A stretch of 64,000 nucleotides of DNA. Source: Sipunculus nudus (Eukaryota > Annelida > Sipuncula > Golfingiida > Sipunculidae). Position 1 is the stretch's first letter. Each line of letters opens with the position of its first letter. Under the pieces are notes generated by a model. The model did no database searches. It was not told where the DNA came from and saw only the letters and a list, made by a program, of their open reading frames with translations. Where the stretch lies: contig CM049317.1 in assembly GCA_026874595.1 (NCBI GenBank), forward strand, positions 63,341,118 to 63,405,117. The letters are read 5' to 3'. A program made the translations under genes and the position numbers. This document shows, piece after piece, positions 11,589 through 22,424 of the stretch.

Positions 11589-12736
11589 ATGGACGTCACA
11601 GATGTGCCGAGGTTTGGGTTTTATTTATCCATCCTTAATGGAATTTTTATATTCTTCGGCAGAGGTACGTATCATCTACACTGAAACATAGACTATTTTT
11701 TTCATTTAACAATTAATACACAAGTTTTTTTAGTTTGTTTTTACTTTTTATATTATGCAATGCGAAATATATTAACTACCTGCTAAGAAAGTGCAGAAAG
11801 TATTGATTGTCAGGTTGTATAGAGTCCTAACGCAGTGGTCGAGCTGCACTCGTTGATGACTCCTTCCTCGTGTACACTGCCTACAATAAAAGGGTTGTAT
11901 TTCGGGTTCCAAGGCTTATCCAGGAATGCAATGACTAGTTTTATAGAGATTGTAGCAAACCATTGCGAAAGGAATACAGTGGAGAATTTAGGGGTATTTG
12001 GTTAAAGTGTGTAGTTATTGCATTTTATTATGTATCATTTCATATATCATACGTACAGGCGAAACCAGGAAATTTGATAATAATGAATATTACACACTCT
12101 CTACCGAGAATATGACAGCAGTTGCGGCAGCGGCTTTTTGTAAGAGCAACCACCAGGACTTGCCAGGAGATTTAGAGTTTGAGGAGGTGATGGATTTAGC
12201 AAACACAGCACGTAAACAGGGCATGTCAGAGATATGGCTCTCACTTAAAAGAGTCAGACTTGACCGCTGGATAACACCTGCCGTAAATGACACTGACGGT
12301 ATGTATGTTTTTTAATAATAATAATAATAATCATTGTCATCATCGTGATAATCATAATAATACTACAAGTAATAATTATGATTTTGATAATAATAGTGAT
12401 AATAGTAACAATAATCAAGATCAGCATCATCATCCTCTGTTACTGCTACCACTTCTATTCTAAGGCCTCTTCCCGAAATGCCTTGGAAAATTTTATGAGA
12501 TTCCGTTCATGATTGTGTACGTGAGTTATATTGTGAACAAACACACACACAGAATGAATGCTTTCCCTCCGGGCGGAGGCAATCTTAATCGTAATATTTG
12601 CAACAAATCTCCCATAAGCAGAATGCCAGCGCCAACATGTACCTGATACCTACATATACAGCACAAACTGCCCTTGAAAACCAATTCCTGAACCTTTGTC
12701 TGTCTAATCTCCCTGTATTTCTGTCTGTCTTTCTGG

Positions 12737-12793
<57 letters not shown>

Positions 12794-13110
12794 GCACTCA
12801 CATACAGAGTCAATCAATCACAAAATTACAATTTGTGACGTCACTCACGACATAAAAGGAAAAAGATAGTGTCATCCGTCAGGGACAGATGTCGCTACGT
12901 GTATTTGATGAGTCTAATATCAATTCTGTTTCACTGAGCAAGAATAAGATTAAAAGCTGGTACCTAAGGGATACTTAAATGAATAAGGAATATATCAAGT
13001 TGATAAAAATGTTTCAACTTTTAATAAGATATTATATACTGATTGACAAAACATGATAGGCGATACTTCTGCAACTGGAAAGTAAAATTGGATAGGTTTA
13101 AGAATTTTGA

Positions 13111-13167
<57 letters not shown>

Positions 13168-16100
13168 TACTTTTTAATTGAAATAATCAGGATGATAAAA
13201 TGAGACATTGTGAATAGGAATATTGAAAATAAAAGGTGTAAAAGGTATTTAGTATATTGGTGCAATGTTTAAGGGGACTATTTTTATTTTTCAAGGCATA
13301 ATAGACATTTTGAAACAGAAATGCCTTCATTATGACACAAAGTTATTTTCACTTATCATGGACGACTCTTGTTTTCGCGATGATCTTAGCCAAAGTTAAT
13401 TCAAAACAAAAAATGGTGTCGGTACAGAACCGACAATTGTTCTATCAAATTATACTAGTGCCGATTATTTCTGTACAGCATCGCATGACTCAGTGTGACA
13501 GACTGACTGTTGGTACCGTGAATTTTCATTAAGGGCTTCTAGATTCTGCTGATAACCGGGGTGAGAGAAACTGTAAAATTTTACGAGTCGAAAACAAAAA
13601 CATCATTATGCACCAGCGAAACTGCTACACACCGATTGGTGGGATGCTCTGCTTAATAAATAGAGGTAAGTTAGATGTCGGTTTCCAGTTTATAGTTATG
13701 TATGCTTCAGTTGACTTTTGTTGCACACATTCATTAACTGTAACTTGATCCGAAAAACACCACTGTATAGGATGGCGCTTTACAAAAAAATACGGTACCA
13801 GTCATGTAACATTAATTACAGGCAAACTGTTACCGTAAAGATTTGTATATTTATACAGTGGTATATGTAATATTCACACCCCTGATAATAAAGCGTTGCT
13901 ACGTAATAAATAATCAGCAGAATAACCGTTTCCGTGAACATTAAAAGCAACGGGCGTATCATAATGTGTGTGTGATTTTTTTGAAACAAAACAAATATGG
14001 CATATGCATAGCTACGCTCCCGAAGGCAGCGGAGAGACATATTTAGCTCTGTCATACACAATCAGTTGTTCTGGTATTAATTGGTTTGGACATCAAACGA
14101 GCGTGAAGCAATGAAATGCACTTTGATGCAACTGGGAGCCAATCAACCGGCTTCTGTGGCTCCGGTGTAGAGCACAGGTCTAAAAGCCGGAAGTCGTGAG
14201 TTCAAATCCTAAACGAGGAGCAGTGGCATTTTCACGCTCATTGAGCCGGATGAAAAGGCTGTACCCCACGGCCGTGTATCCCTCACACACAAGGTCTTCC
14301 TTGTGATGATCCTCGGTGTTATTGCCCAGCAATGGGCATATTACACACCAAGGACCTGCAGGTGCGGTAGACACCGGGCCTTGTTGACACCAGGAAAAAA
14401 ATACAATGACATGAAGAGAGTGCTACCGTCATGTCACGTTGTTCCAAACTGAAATGGAACTCTGCAGATGTAAATGATTAGCTTAATAATTAGATAAGTA
14501 TGTATTGAAAATATGGGGGCAGTCACCTTCACCAAAAAAAAAATAAAATAAAACTGAGTCCGTCAAATGCGTGCTTTGCATTGCACGTTTCAACAATTTT
14601 TTCAACCATGGAATATATCTCTCCCACCAAATAAATAAATATATAACTTACGTGGTCTGATTCAGGGTTATTCTAATATGACAGATCTGAAGACGATTAG
14701 TTGACAGTGAATGAAAGGACTTTCTCATATAAACCCTTTTCTTTTCTAAATTGAAAAATTAGTTCGAGACGGTGTGTTTTGTGTAAGGTAGTTGATATCA
14801 GTAAATCCCCGATAGAGTCATGTGCTTATTTATTATTTCGACACTGAAATGTCGGTTAAAATTAAGCAAATAAAAAGAAAGACTAAAGAAAAGAACTTTA
14901 TGAATCAAATGAAACTGTACTTCAACAGAAAACATAGCTTTTTATCGTTGACCTTCTCCGTACATCTCTTTGCATGTCCAGACTGTGACATCTGCCATCA
15001 TTGGAACTGTCGCAGGATAGACATAGGTTGTCTAGCTGTTCGCTACCAGGAATATACGTGGTACCACGCTGGGGCGGAGTGTACAGGCATGAGTGGCCAT
15101 CTCCTGTACAAATTGCCCCAAAACATCACTCAGAAATTAAGAGACGGTCTGATAGGAAATCTACACCGTGATTTCTGGGTTGGTTGGAGAATAGAAACTT
15201 GGGTAGACCTGAATTCAAATCATGGTAAGTAATGGATTTAAATAGGTAGCATTACTTTGTTTATATATTATTTTCGTAAAAAGCATTTGTCATATTCCAC
15301 ACAACAAAAATTTAAAAATCTGTTGAAACATGCATATGCTTTCTTCAAACTTAAGCATCCAGATTTTTTTTTGCTTGCCGGAAATCTTTGCTTTCGGCAA
15401 GCATGTTGGTCAGTTGCGTATATCTGTTTGTGTGTGTGTTTGTTTATCAGTACTCTCCTGGCCAAAATTTTGTAGCAATCGATCTGAACATTTCAGGGTT
15501 GATTGAAAGTCAAACGTTTTGGAAGCCTGTTGTTTTTGGTTATAGCAGCTCAAAGGTCAATGTCAAAGTCGTCGAAAAACGGCGAAATTTTATTTTTCAT
15601 CATAGCTTTGTCAATATTGGTCCTATCTTGACAAATATAGACTGACTTTCTTCCTCTGTGTCTTCTTTATAACTTTGTCTAGTCATCTTTTCTCGACTTT
15701 CTATCACTTTGTCAGTATGTCTGTCTATCTGTCTGTTGTCCTCAATTTCGCCTTCTAGCTGGTTCTTGTATCTTACATATAGCATTCTACCGGCCACAGT
15801 TTCACTGGAATCCTTTTGAAACTAGTACATTTAGGTCCAGCACTAATATCTCGAATGCGATTTTCCAGTTTTGGAAAAAAAGCCGCTAGGGGACGCTGCA
15901 TGCCAATCACTACAATATATAATTTGGGGCCATATCTCCAAAACGATAAACCTAAATTACATAAACTATAGCCTATTTTCTTTTTTCTGCATCTTCTCCA
16001 TAACTTGGTCAAGTTATCTGGTCTCAACCTTGTGTCATTTTGTCAGTATGTCTGTCAGTTATCATCAATTTCGCCTTCTGGCTGGTTCTTATGTCTTACA

Positions 16101-19100
16101 TATGGCATTCTACAGGCCACAGTTTTGCAGGAATCCTTTGAAACTAGAAAATTTTATGTCTTGCACTAATATCTCGAAAGCGATTATTTCATTTTCGGGA
16201 TATGGTCACTAGTTGTCGCTGCACTCCCAACACAACAACATATCATATTTTGGCCATATGTCCGAAACTTTAAACCTGAATTACATAAACTATAGCTTAT
16301 TTCTTTCTCTGCATGTTCTACATATCTAGGTCAAGTCATCTGGTCTCAACCTTGTGTAACTTTGTCAGAATGTCTGTCACTTCAAAACACTTCGAAATGT
16401 TATTTTCCTCATAACTTTGTCAATTCGGGCCACAGTTTTGAAACTTTTGAAACTGATATATTTTATGTCAAACACCTAATTTCCCGAGGGTGATTTTCAT
16501 ATTCGGGATGTGCTCGCTAGGGGGTGCTGCACTCGAAACACTACAACATATCATTTTTGGCCATATCTCCGAAACTGTAAACATTAAATACATAAACTAT
16601 AGCTTGTTTTCTTCCTCTGGGTCTTCTCCAAAACCTGGTCAAGTTATCTGGTCTCAGCTTTATGTCACTTTGTCTGTATATCTGTCACTTCGAAACACTT
16701 CAAAATGACATGTTAGACCATCTGGTTACAGCTTTATGTTACTTTGTCAGTATGTCTGGCACTTCAAAACACTTCAAAATTTATTTTCCTCATAACTTTG
16801 TCAATTCTGGCCCTATCTTCATAAAATTTGGCTCATATTGCAACCTTCGTTTTCTGCATAACTAAGTGTATTGGTCCAATTTTTACAAACTATGGCTTAT
16901 TTTCATCCTCTTTGTCTTCTTTATGACATTCTCGTTATCTGTCTTATAATCTGGGTCAGAGTTTTTCCGGCAAGCGCGTGGCCTCTGGTCGTCTTGTTTT
17001 TTTTTTAATTCCGTGAGAGGAATGTATATTTCTACTTTTAATAAAATATGCACCAGTCAACAACACCCAATAATAACTTAATGACAAACGCATAATTCCA
17101 AATGAGGATCTCTCTGAATGAGGATAAGAAATAAATGTCTCTATATCTATGACTCGTTTTGTATTACCCGTTTTGAGGTTTTTTATCATATCCTAATGTA
17201 ATTGAGGCCACTTTGACAGTAGAAATATACATATCTCCACATAATTGACATCAATACTTATTTTTGGGATGTGTCCTCTTGATGAGTTTGGGGATTTTGT
17301 GTCTTAATAATAAACTTGCAAGAGCATACATGGCAATACTGTATATGGTAAATTTACCACTATAAATATATGTTTTCCATTTCCTAGTTATATTTATTTT
17401 AGATTCAGACAAATTCCGGCACTCTTTACATTAACACCACAGGCAATAGCTTTATCAGTTCGTCTCTCCGATATTTTCAACATTTTTTACAGAAATGGTT
17501 TGTGTTAGGTTTCTTGAAATCTTTTAAAATTATAATAAATATACAGGGTGTTTGACTTAAGAGAATCTTGACTTATTAGGGACTTCTACCTGCCAGTGTG
17601 AGTGCATTTAAGTTAGCCTGTGTACAGAAAAGGTTTAAACTTTTATTATAGATAATTAGGAATGTTTAATTAATTATCCCATTTTTAAGCCAATGTCAAA
17701 ATGGATAGTGCCAGCGAGTCAAGCGGCGATTCTCGTTTAAATAAGAATGTCCCTTTAAAAATAATTGAGGATATAGGAGTCCCAATGATTTCGACCCATG
17801 ATCTTTCAAAGATATTGTTTACACATAAAACGGTAGTTAAGAGACAGAATATCAGTTTAATACTGATAACAGAGATGTCAACAAGAGTTTTTTCTTCACA
17901 GTAAAAAAGCTGTTACACCCCCGATTCCAAGTGAGTGACGGCAGAAGACAAGAGGGGGAATGTTTAACAATTCAGACCTCCAGTCCTTTCAGCTGGGACT
18001 TCCGCCAATGTGATGGTTTGGCAAATGTTGTCTGTGTAAATGGTACGTACTAAGAACTAACATATACTAAACGACGAACAGATTTCGCACGAACCCCCTC
18101 GTTGAAGGAATGTTAAACTTCGGCCCTGGGCGCTCTTTCAGCTAAAAACACGTGACAGCCAATGGGGTGTTTATTTATTGTACCCAAAGAAAAGCATGTA
18201 GAAGAGGTAGAGGTGAATAAATAAAAGCTGTAAATTTGATGATAATCCGTTCCACCCCTAGCCATCTGTATCTTTTTAGTGATTATATTTTTACAAGTCA
18301 AAGAACGTAAAAGCATTCAGCTCGTTAGAAAGAAAAAATGCATAATTATCCATGATGGAAATAATAATTTTATATTATTCTCCAGTCACCTTTAAGGCAT
18401 GTCATGAAACAAGATTATATATGAAACACGTCAACCAGGCCGAATCTTTCTGCAATTGGTGCAAATTTTGTTTAGCAAATTTGTCTTATGTCGAGATTAT
18501 CGCGCAAAATCAGGTTGACAGGGGTGGTGGAACGGCGTATAATCAAAATCCAAAGAAGTCTGGCTCACAAATGTATAGATGTCTAGATGTTATACTTAAA
18601 TTCTGGCAATTTCCAGATCACTGATAAACGGTTCGCAGGGTCGTTCCCTGGGAGCTTCAGTTTTATAATATAGCACCGTTACATTTAATATAGATTGTGA
18701 GATATTTATATTTAATCCGATATATATGGGGGTATTACCGTTACACTTCTGAGTCGCTGGACGTCGAATTAGCTACAAGACTGTACTTAACTCAGTGAAA
18801 GAATTTTTTTTACATTTCCTGCTGACTTACACTGAGCGCTGTGTAAGTCTTATTCTTGGGCTGGATTTAGTACGATTATATTAAGAAGCGGAGTTTTATT
18901 CTCAGTTGCTGTGTGTTTGTGTTCATTTGTCAAGAGTTGTGTATTGCATATATTAGTATATATCAATCAGACCATGTTTATGCTATTGTTCAATCGTGTA
19001 TAAGTTGATTGCTCAGTTCCGTGTGTTTATGCATTGTTTCAATGACCTTGTTACTCTGAAGAGTGATTGTGGTGATTTGTTTTGTCTTACGTCTATATAT

Positions 19101-20541
19101 GTGCGTCTTGGCTGCACCTAAGAGAGCTTATCAGTTGTGTATGAGGATATTTCGCGGTCTCTAGCTATGGCCTGACTATCTCATATAACTATTTCTGAAA
19201 ACACCGTCAAAGAAATGCCTTTAAAGAAAATGTTAGATTTACAAGCTTTTCAATATAAAGTGTACTATCTGCAGTCTAATTATTTCAACACGTTTCTAAA
19301 AAAAACAGGATCTGAACGGAGAAAAACTATTGCAACCAACAATATGACACCTGAACCCAACCAAGTGGTGTCGTCAAACAATCGTAAGTGACATCATAGT
19401 TATTTTGTAAACATAGTTGTCCAAAATTTGTGAAAAAGATTATTTGAAATACAAGAAATTATATAAAACTTTAGTATTCCATGCATTTATAAATCAAGCT
19501 TCCTGAAGTTTGATCAGGAACGACTGTTTTCAATTTGAATCGATTACACAGAATTCACCTTTCCCACGAGCATGCGCACTTCCCGAATAAATCGTCTGCT
19601 GTGCAGTGAGCCAAAATTGTGGGTTTGGTTAAATGAAATAATATACATGCCTTAATTTATATTTGTTATGGGAAATATGGTTTTTTAACTTTTTGTAATA
19701 TGACATATATCAAATACGATCTTTTATTGTCGATAAAAGGGACCCGACTACTAATAGTATTAGTCGTTGTCAACAGATGTCGCTGGTGTGAACCAAAAAC
19801 AGAGTTGTCGTGATTATAATATACAATATATAATATACTGTCTATATGGTTTATAAGGTCTTAGCAAGGAGAGTTTGAACTTGGAGGTCCATGTTTTACA
19901 GCAGGTGTCGTCGTGACTGGAGGATTAGTCGCACTAGGTAACATACCGTTTTGCATTTTTATTCTTTGGCAATGCAGAGGAACGTCTAGGTAGGATAACT
20001 AATCCAGTGATCCAGTAGAAATCTAGCTACTGCAATATTCTGAAAATGAAAAGATATGAGTTAATGTGGTTGCAAGTTCTTACTCCCTGCCGATCTAAAT
20101 GCAGCCCATGGTAACTGTTACAGTTTGTGTAACTCATTTGCAGATTTTAGTCCAGATGATGTTAATGAATGTCCGGTCAAACGGTGGTATTAAATGATTC
20201 CCAGTTGAGGTAAACGATAAACAATTTGATGTATTCATCATACACCTATAGAAACCTAACATGTTATGATATAAATTGTCATTGAAAGCTTGGAGGATAG
20301 AAACGCATTTCTTGCATATAATTAATTGCTTTACATTTAACATGACAGACTCCGAAAGAAGAAACGACGCTCTTTCCAGTCAAAAGTCACGTCAACGATG
20401 TCTTCAGATATATATGCTGAGATTGATGACCAATGCTTGTCAGCCGTCACGCGTCTCCGAGGCCAACGCTCGTTACCTTATCCGCCGGCATTTGGAAGTG
20501 AACGTTCTCTCCACGTCTGTCAAAGTCTTCCTCGACACTGA
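11589..20541 (+). CDS. Type I membrane receptor with two C-type lectin-like domains (eight coding exons)
   Basis: Exons: 11589-11664, 12059-12298, 13534-13665, 14982-15224, 17902-18042, 19309-19383, 19902-19989 and 20349-20541, giving 395 residues. All introns are GT-AG. Introns 1-6 are phase 1 and the last is phase 2. Exon 1 encodes a hydrophobic leader. Exons 2-3 and 4-5 each make one C-type lectin-like domain: Cys53 with Cys119, Cys136 and Cys145, then Cys183, FWVGW, and Cys251, Trp262, Cys267, Cys275. EPN/QPD and WND calcium-site motifs are absent and the loop is short, so calcium-dependent sugar binding is doubtful. Exon 6 is a Thr/Asn/Pro stalk, exon 7 a transmembrane helix (about 304-325), and exon 8 a basic tail LRKKKRRS with YAEI at 354-357, a possible SH2 or sorting motif. 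Splice sites were chosen by eye. The exon 7 acceptor could shift by three bases. Ligand unknown. Confidence 0.75.
12312..12365. repeat. (AAT)n-rich tract
   Basis: Imperfect AAT/TAATAA repeats just after exon 2 of the lectin receptor, continuing as scattered ATAATA to about 12,415. Confidence 0.8.
12740..12793. repeat. (CT)n(CA)n microsatellite
   Basis: CT repeats at 12,740-12,780 pass into CA repeats at 12,781-12,793, inside intron 2 of the lectin receptor. Frames reading through it on both strands are spurious. Confidence 0.9.
13114..13165. repeat. (TA)26 microsatellite
   Basis: An uninterrupted TA tract in intron 2 of the lectin receptor. Confidence 0.9.
14148..14395 (+). repeat. tRNA-derived SINE-like sequence
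   Basis: An A-box-like TGGCTCCGGTGTAGAGCA starts at 14,157 and a B-box-like GAGTTCAAATCC lies at 14,198-14,209, about 41 nt apart as in a tRNA gene. The head is followed by roughly 180 bp of unrelated body and a short A-rich end near 14,393. It is not a functional tRNA: no plausible anticodon arm or 3' acceptor pairing was found. It lies in intron 3 of the lectin receptor. Confidence 0.55.
15374..16985. repeat. Element with about five degenerate 315-bp tandem units, inside intron 4 of the lectin receptor
   Basis: A recurring block (CTATAGC..ATTTTCTTCCTCTG..., a CTTTGTCAGTATGTCTGTC segment, then CTCATAACTTTGTCAAT) appears with its CTATAGC-like start near 15,640, 15,967, 16,283, 16,602 and 16,890. 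That gives spacings of about 290-320 bp. The whole is flanked by GCTTGCCGGAAA (about 15,374) and its inverted form TTTCCGGCAAGC (about 16,964). Such a minisatellite core between inverted ends resembles non-autonomous elements described in bivalves (pearl/CvA, Helitron-related), but the family is not established. Confidence 0.6.
18386..18624 (+). pseudogene. Frameshifted third C-type lectin-like half-exon
   Basis: After an acceptor ATTCTCCAG, the plus strand encodes VNQAESFC..CLANLSYVE, which matches the first half of a C-type lectin-like domain. Near 18,553 the frame is broken: the expected continuation PKEVWLTNV, comparable to KDVWLT in the minus-strand lectin exon and SEIWLS in exon 2 of the receptor, appears in another frame and is followed by stops. 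No second-half exon was found. Because the exon 5 and exon 6 phases match, the gene can skip it. I read it as a decayed third domain of the receptor. A sequencing indel cannot be excluded. Confidence 0.55.
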
Positions 20542-20544
20542 ATA

Positions 20545-22420
20545 CATGTCACCACTTTGCTTAACAAACATTACAATTTACAGGAATTGATACTGTTTCT
20601 CTTTGAGAAACAGGAACAACTAACAACAGCAGTCAACTTTTGAAGAGACATTGAAGAAACGTTCGATAGGATAAACTTTAAAAGCAGCATTTTTACAAAA
20701 AGGTGTAGTGTTTGCTTTTTACTGTCAAAACAGCTGCTCCAAGAATAATTACGGACACAAAGAATTGGAAGTTTTATGTAATTTGATAATTTGTCGGGGC
20801 CATTTAGTCACAATGTAACATAATCACCTGGATAAAATGGGGAATTTATCATCAAAGCTGACAAGCTGCATGTTTTAGGATATTTATGACACCAACAAAT
20901 CAGTATTATAGGCAATACTATCAGGGTAACATTATTCACAGTATGGTCAGGTTAAAAAGACATAAATCCTACAAGGTAAACAGGATTTAATTCAGGGTTC
21001 AGCAGATTAATCCAGTATGGTTGGTTATACCTTTATACAAGACAAATAAGATATTTTAATAGGCTGAACTTAAAAAAAATACACTAAAACCATTTATATA
21101 TGGCAAAACGATTTGGGTTTACAAGTTTTATTTTTTTCAAAATGCCGAATATTACGCTGCTTGGCCATGAGTGTTGAACATATGTATATAATATTCATAC
21201 TTTGAATGGAAAATTCAAAATTTGATTAGCATGCAATAATGAATTTTAATACATTTAACTCAGTATGTTGTTCCTGTGACTTCACTTAGAAAGGGCGGCT
21301 GGTGCACGCTCCAAACGTTTCAATCCATTAAAGAAAGTTCGGAACCTCGGTAACGATTTAATTATAAATTTGACAGCTCAACATTTTAAAAGGGAATATT
21401 GTCACATTAACCTCGTCTATTCTTCTACTCGATGGAAGTTTCTACCCGCCTTCATTTACCTGAGGGGTTAATTCATATGATATTTATCCTTGACACCATA
21501 TCCAATCGCAGGGGTTGCTTCCCTTCCGCTGGCGCCCACAACTCCAGTGCCTAAAGCTGCTCTTACCCAATACGTTTTCAATTTTTGAAAGATGTATGAC
21601 CTTAGCCTTTGATTCGGAGAGGTATAATGTGATACAGTAATTTTTTTTCATAAGGGACAAACTTTCGATCGAAGCAATGTGTTTATCAAAAAGAAAAATA
21701 CTAGTCACCCGTGACTATGATCGTAAAAACGTACGTAAAAAAACAGTCGTGTAGGAGAACTAGCACAAACACTGACGGAAAAATAAAGGAAACGATGAAA
21801 TGTATAAATATCGTTGCTTGATTTGTACCCTGAAGGACAAAAGAACATTCTCATTCCTAAAAAATATCTGGACTAATATGGAAAAGAAAACGTCGACCCC
21901 AATTTGCCCCCCCCCCACCCCCTAACTACAAAGGGAACCCTTTATATTACTTTATGGTATATTGTCACATTATTGCTCAATAGATTGCAACACTCATGTA
22001 CAACCCGCTCTTGAGTTCTGATCTTTGTCAGTAAAGGAATCGCGTCATAATGTTTTTCTGACACTAAAATCAATGTACTCAAATATGGCCAATAACAAAT
22101 GTAATGGGATTATAAGGTGGTCCGTGCAAGAGCAAGTTTATACTGCTTAAGAAATGGCCTAGCGCCATTTAGGCTCTACTTTTAGCCTGCATCAGCATGC
22201 CTTTACAACCAGCAACGAGGACCGCACTGTACCGCTCCATGAAGATTCATATATTTCCATCATTTTTAACAACACCTCATGGCCAATACTAATACCCTGT
22301 AATTTGACATAAACCCAACCAGTCATTATTTTTTATAGAATACTTTCTAACAACACCTAACATGGTCGAGAAAAATTGCTTTTAACTTAGCTAATTTGGA
22401 AAAGTTTAATTTGCAGTACA
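20545..22420. other. 3' flank of the lectin receptor, no further gene seen
   Basis: This presumably includes the 3' UTR of the receptor gene. A C-rich run (about 21,906-21,921) is present. The open frame at 21,484-21,708 (minus) shows no domain. Confidence 0.45.
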
Positions 22421-22424
22421 TGAC

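Noticed and set aside
13284-13386. Possible upstream extension of lectin exon 3 (KCLHYDTKLFSLIMDDSCF) after a good TTTTTCAAG acceptor
   Set aside because: The frame hits TAA and TGA before reaching the lectin part. The acceptor at 13,533 gives a phase-1 exon matching exon 5, so the short exon is preferred.
14150-14225. Functional tRNA gene
   Set aside because: A and B boxes are present but no cloverleaf with paired acceptor and anticodon arms could be drawn. A SINE head fits better.
17701-17904. 67-codon plus-strand frame next to lectin exon 5
   Set aside because: Different frame from the lectin exon. It ends at the TAA formed by the exon border and lacks any motif.
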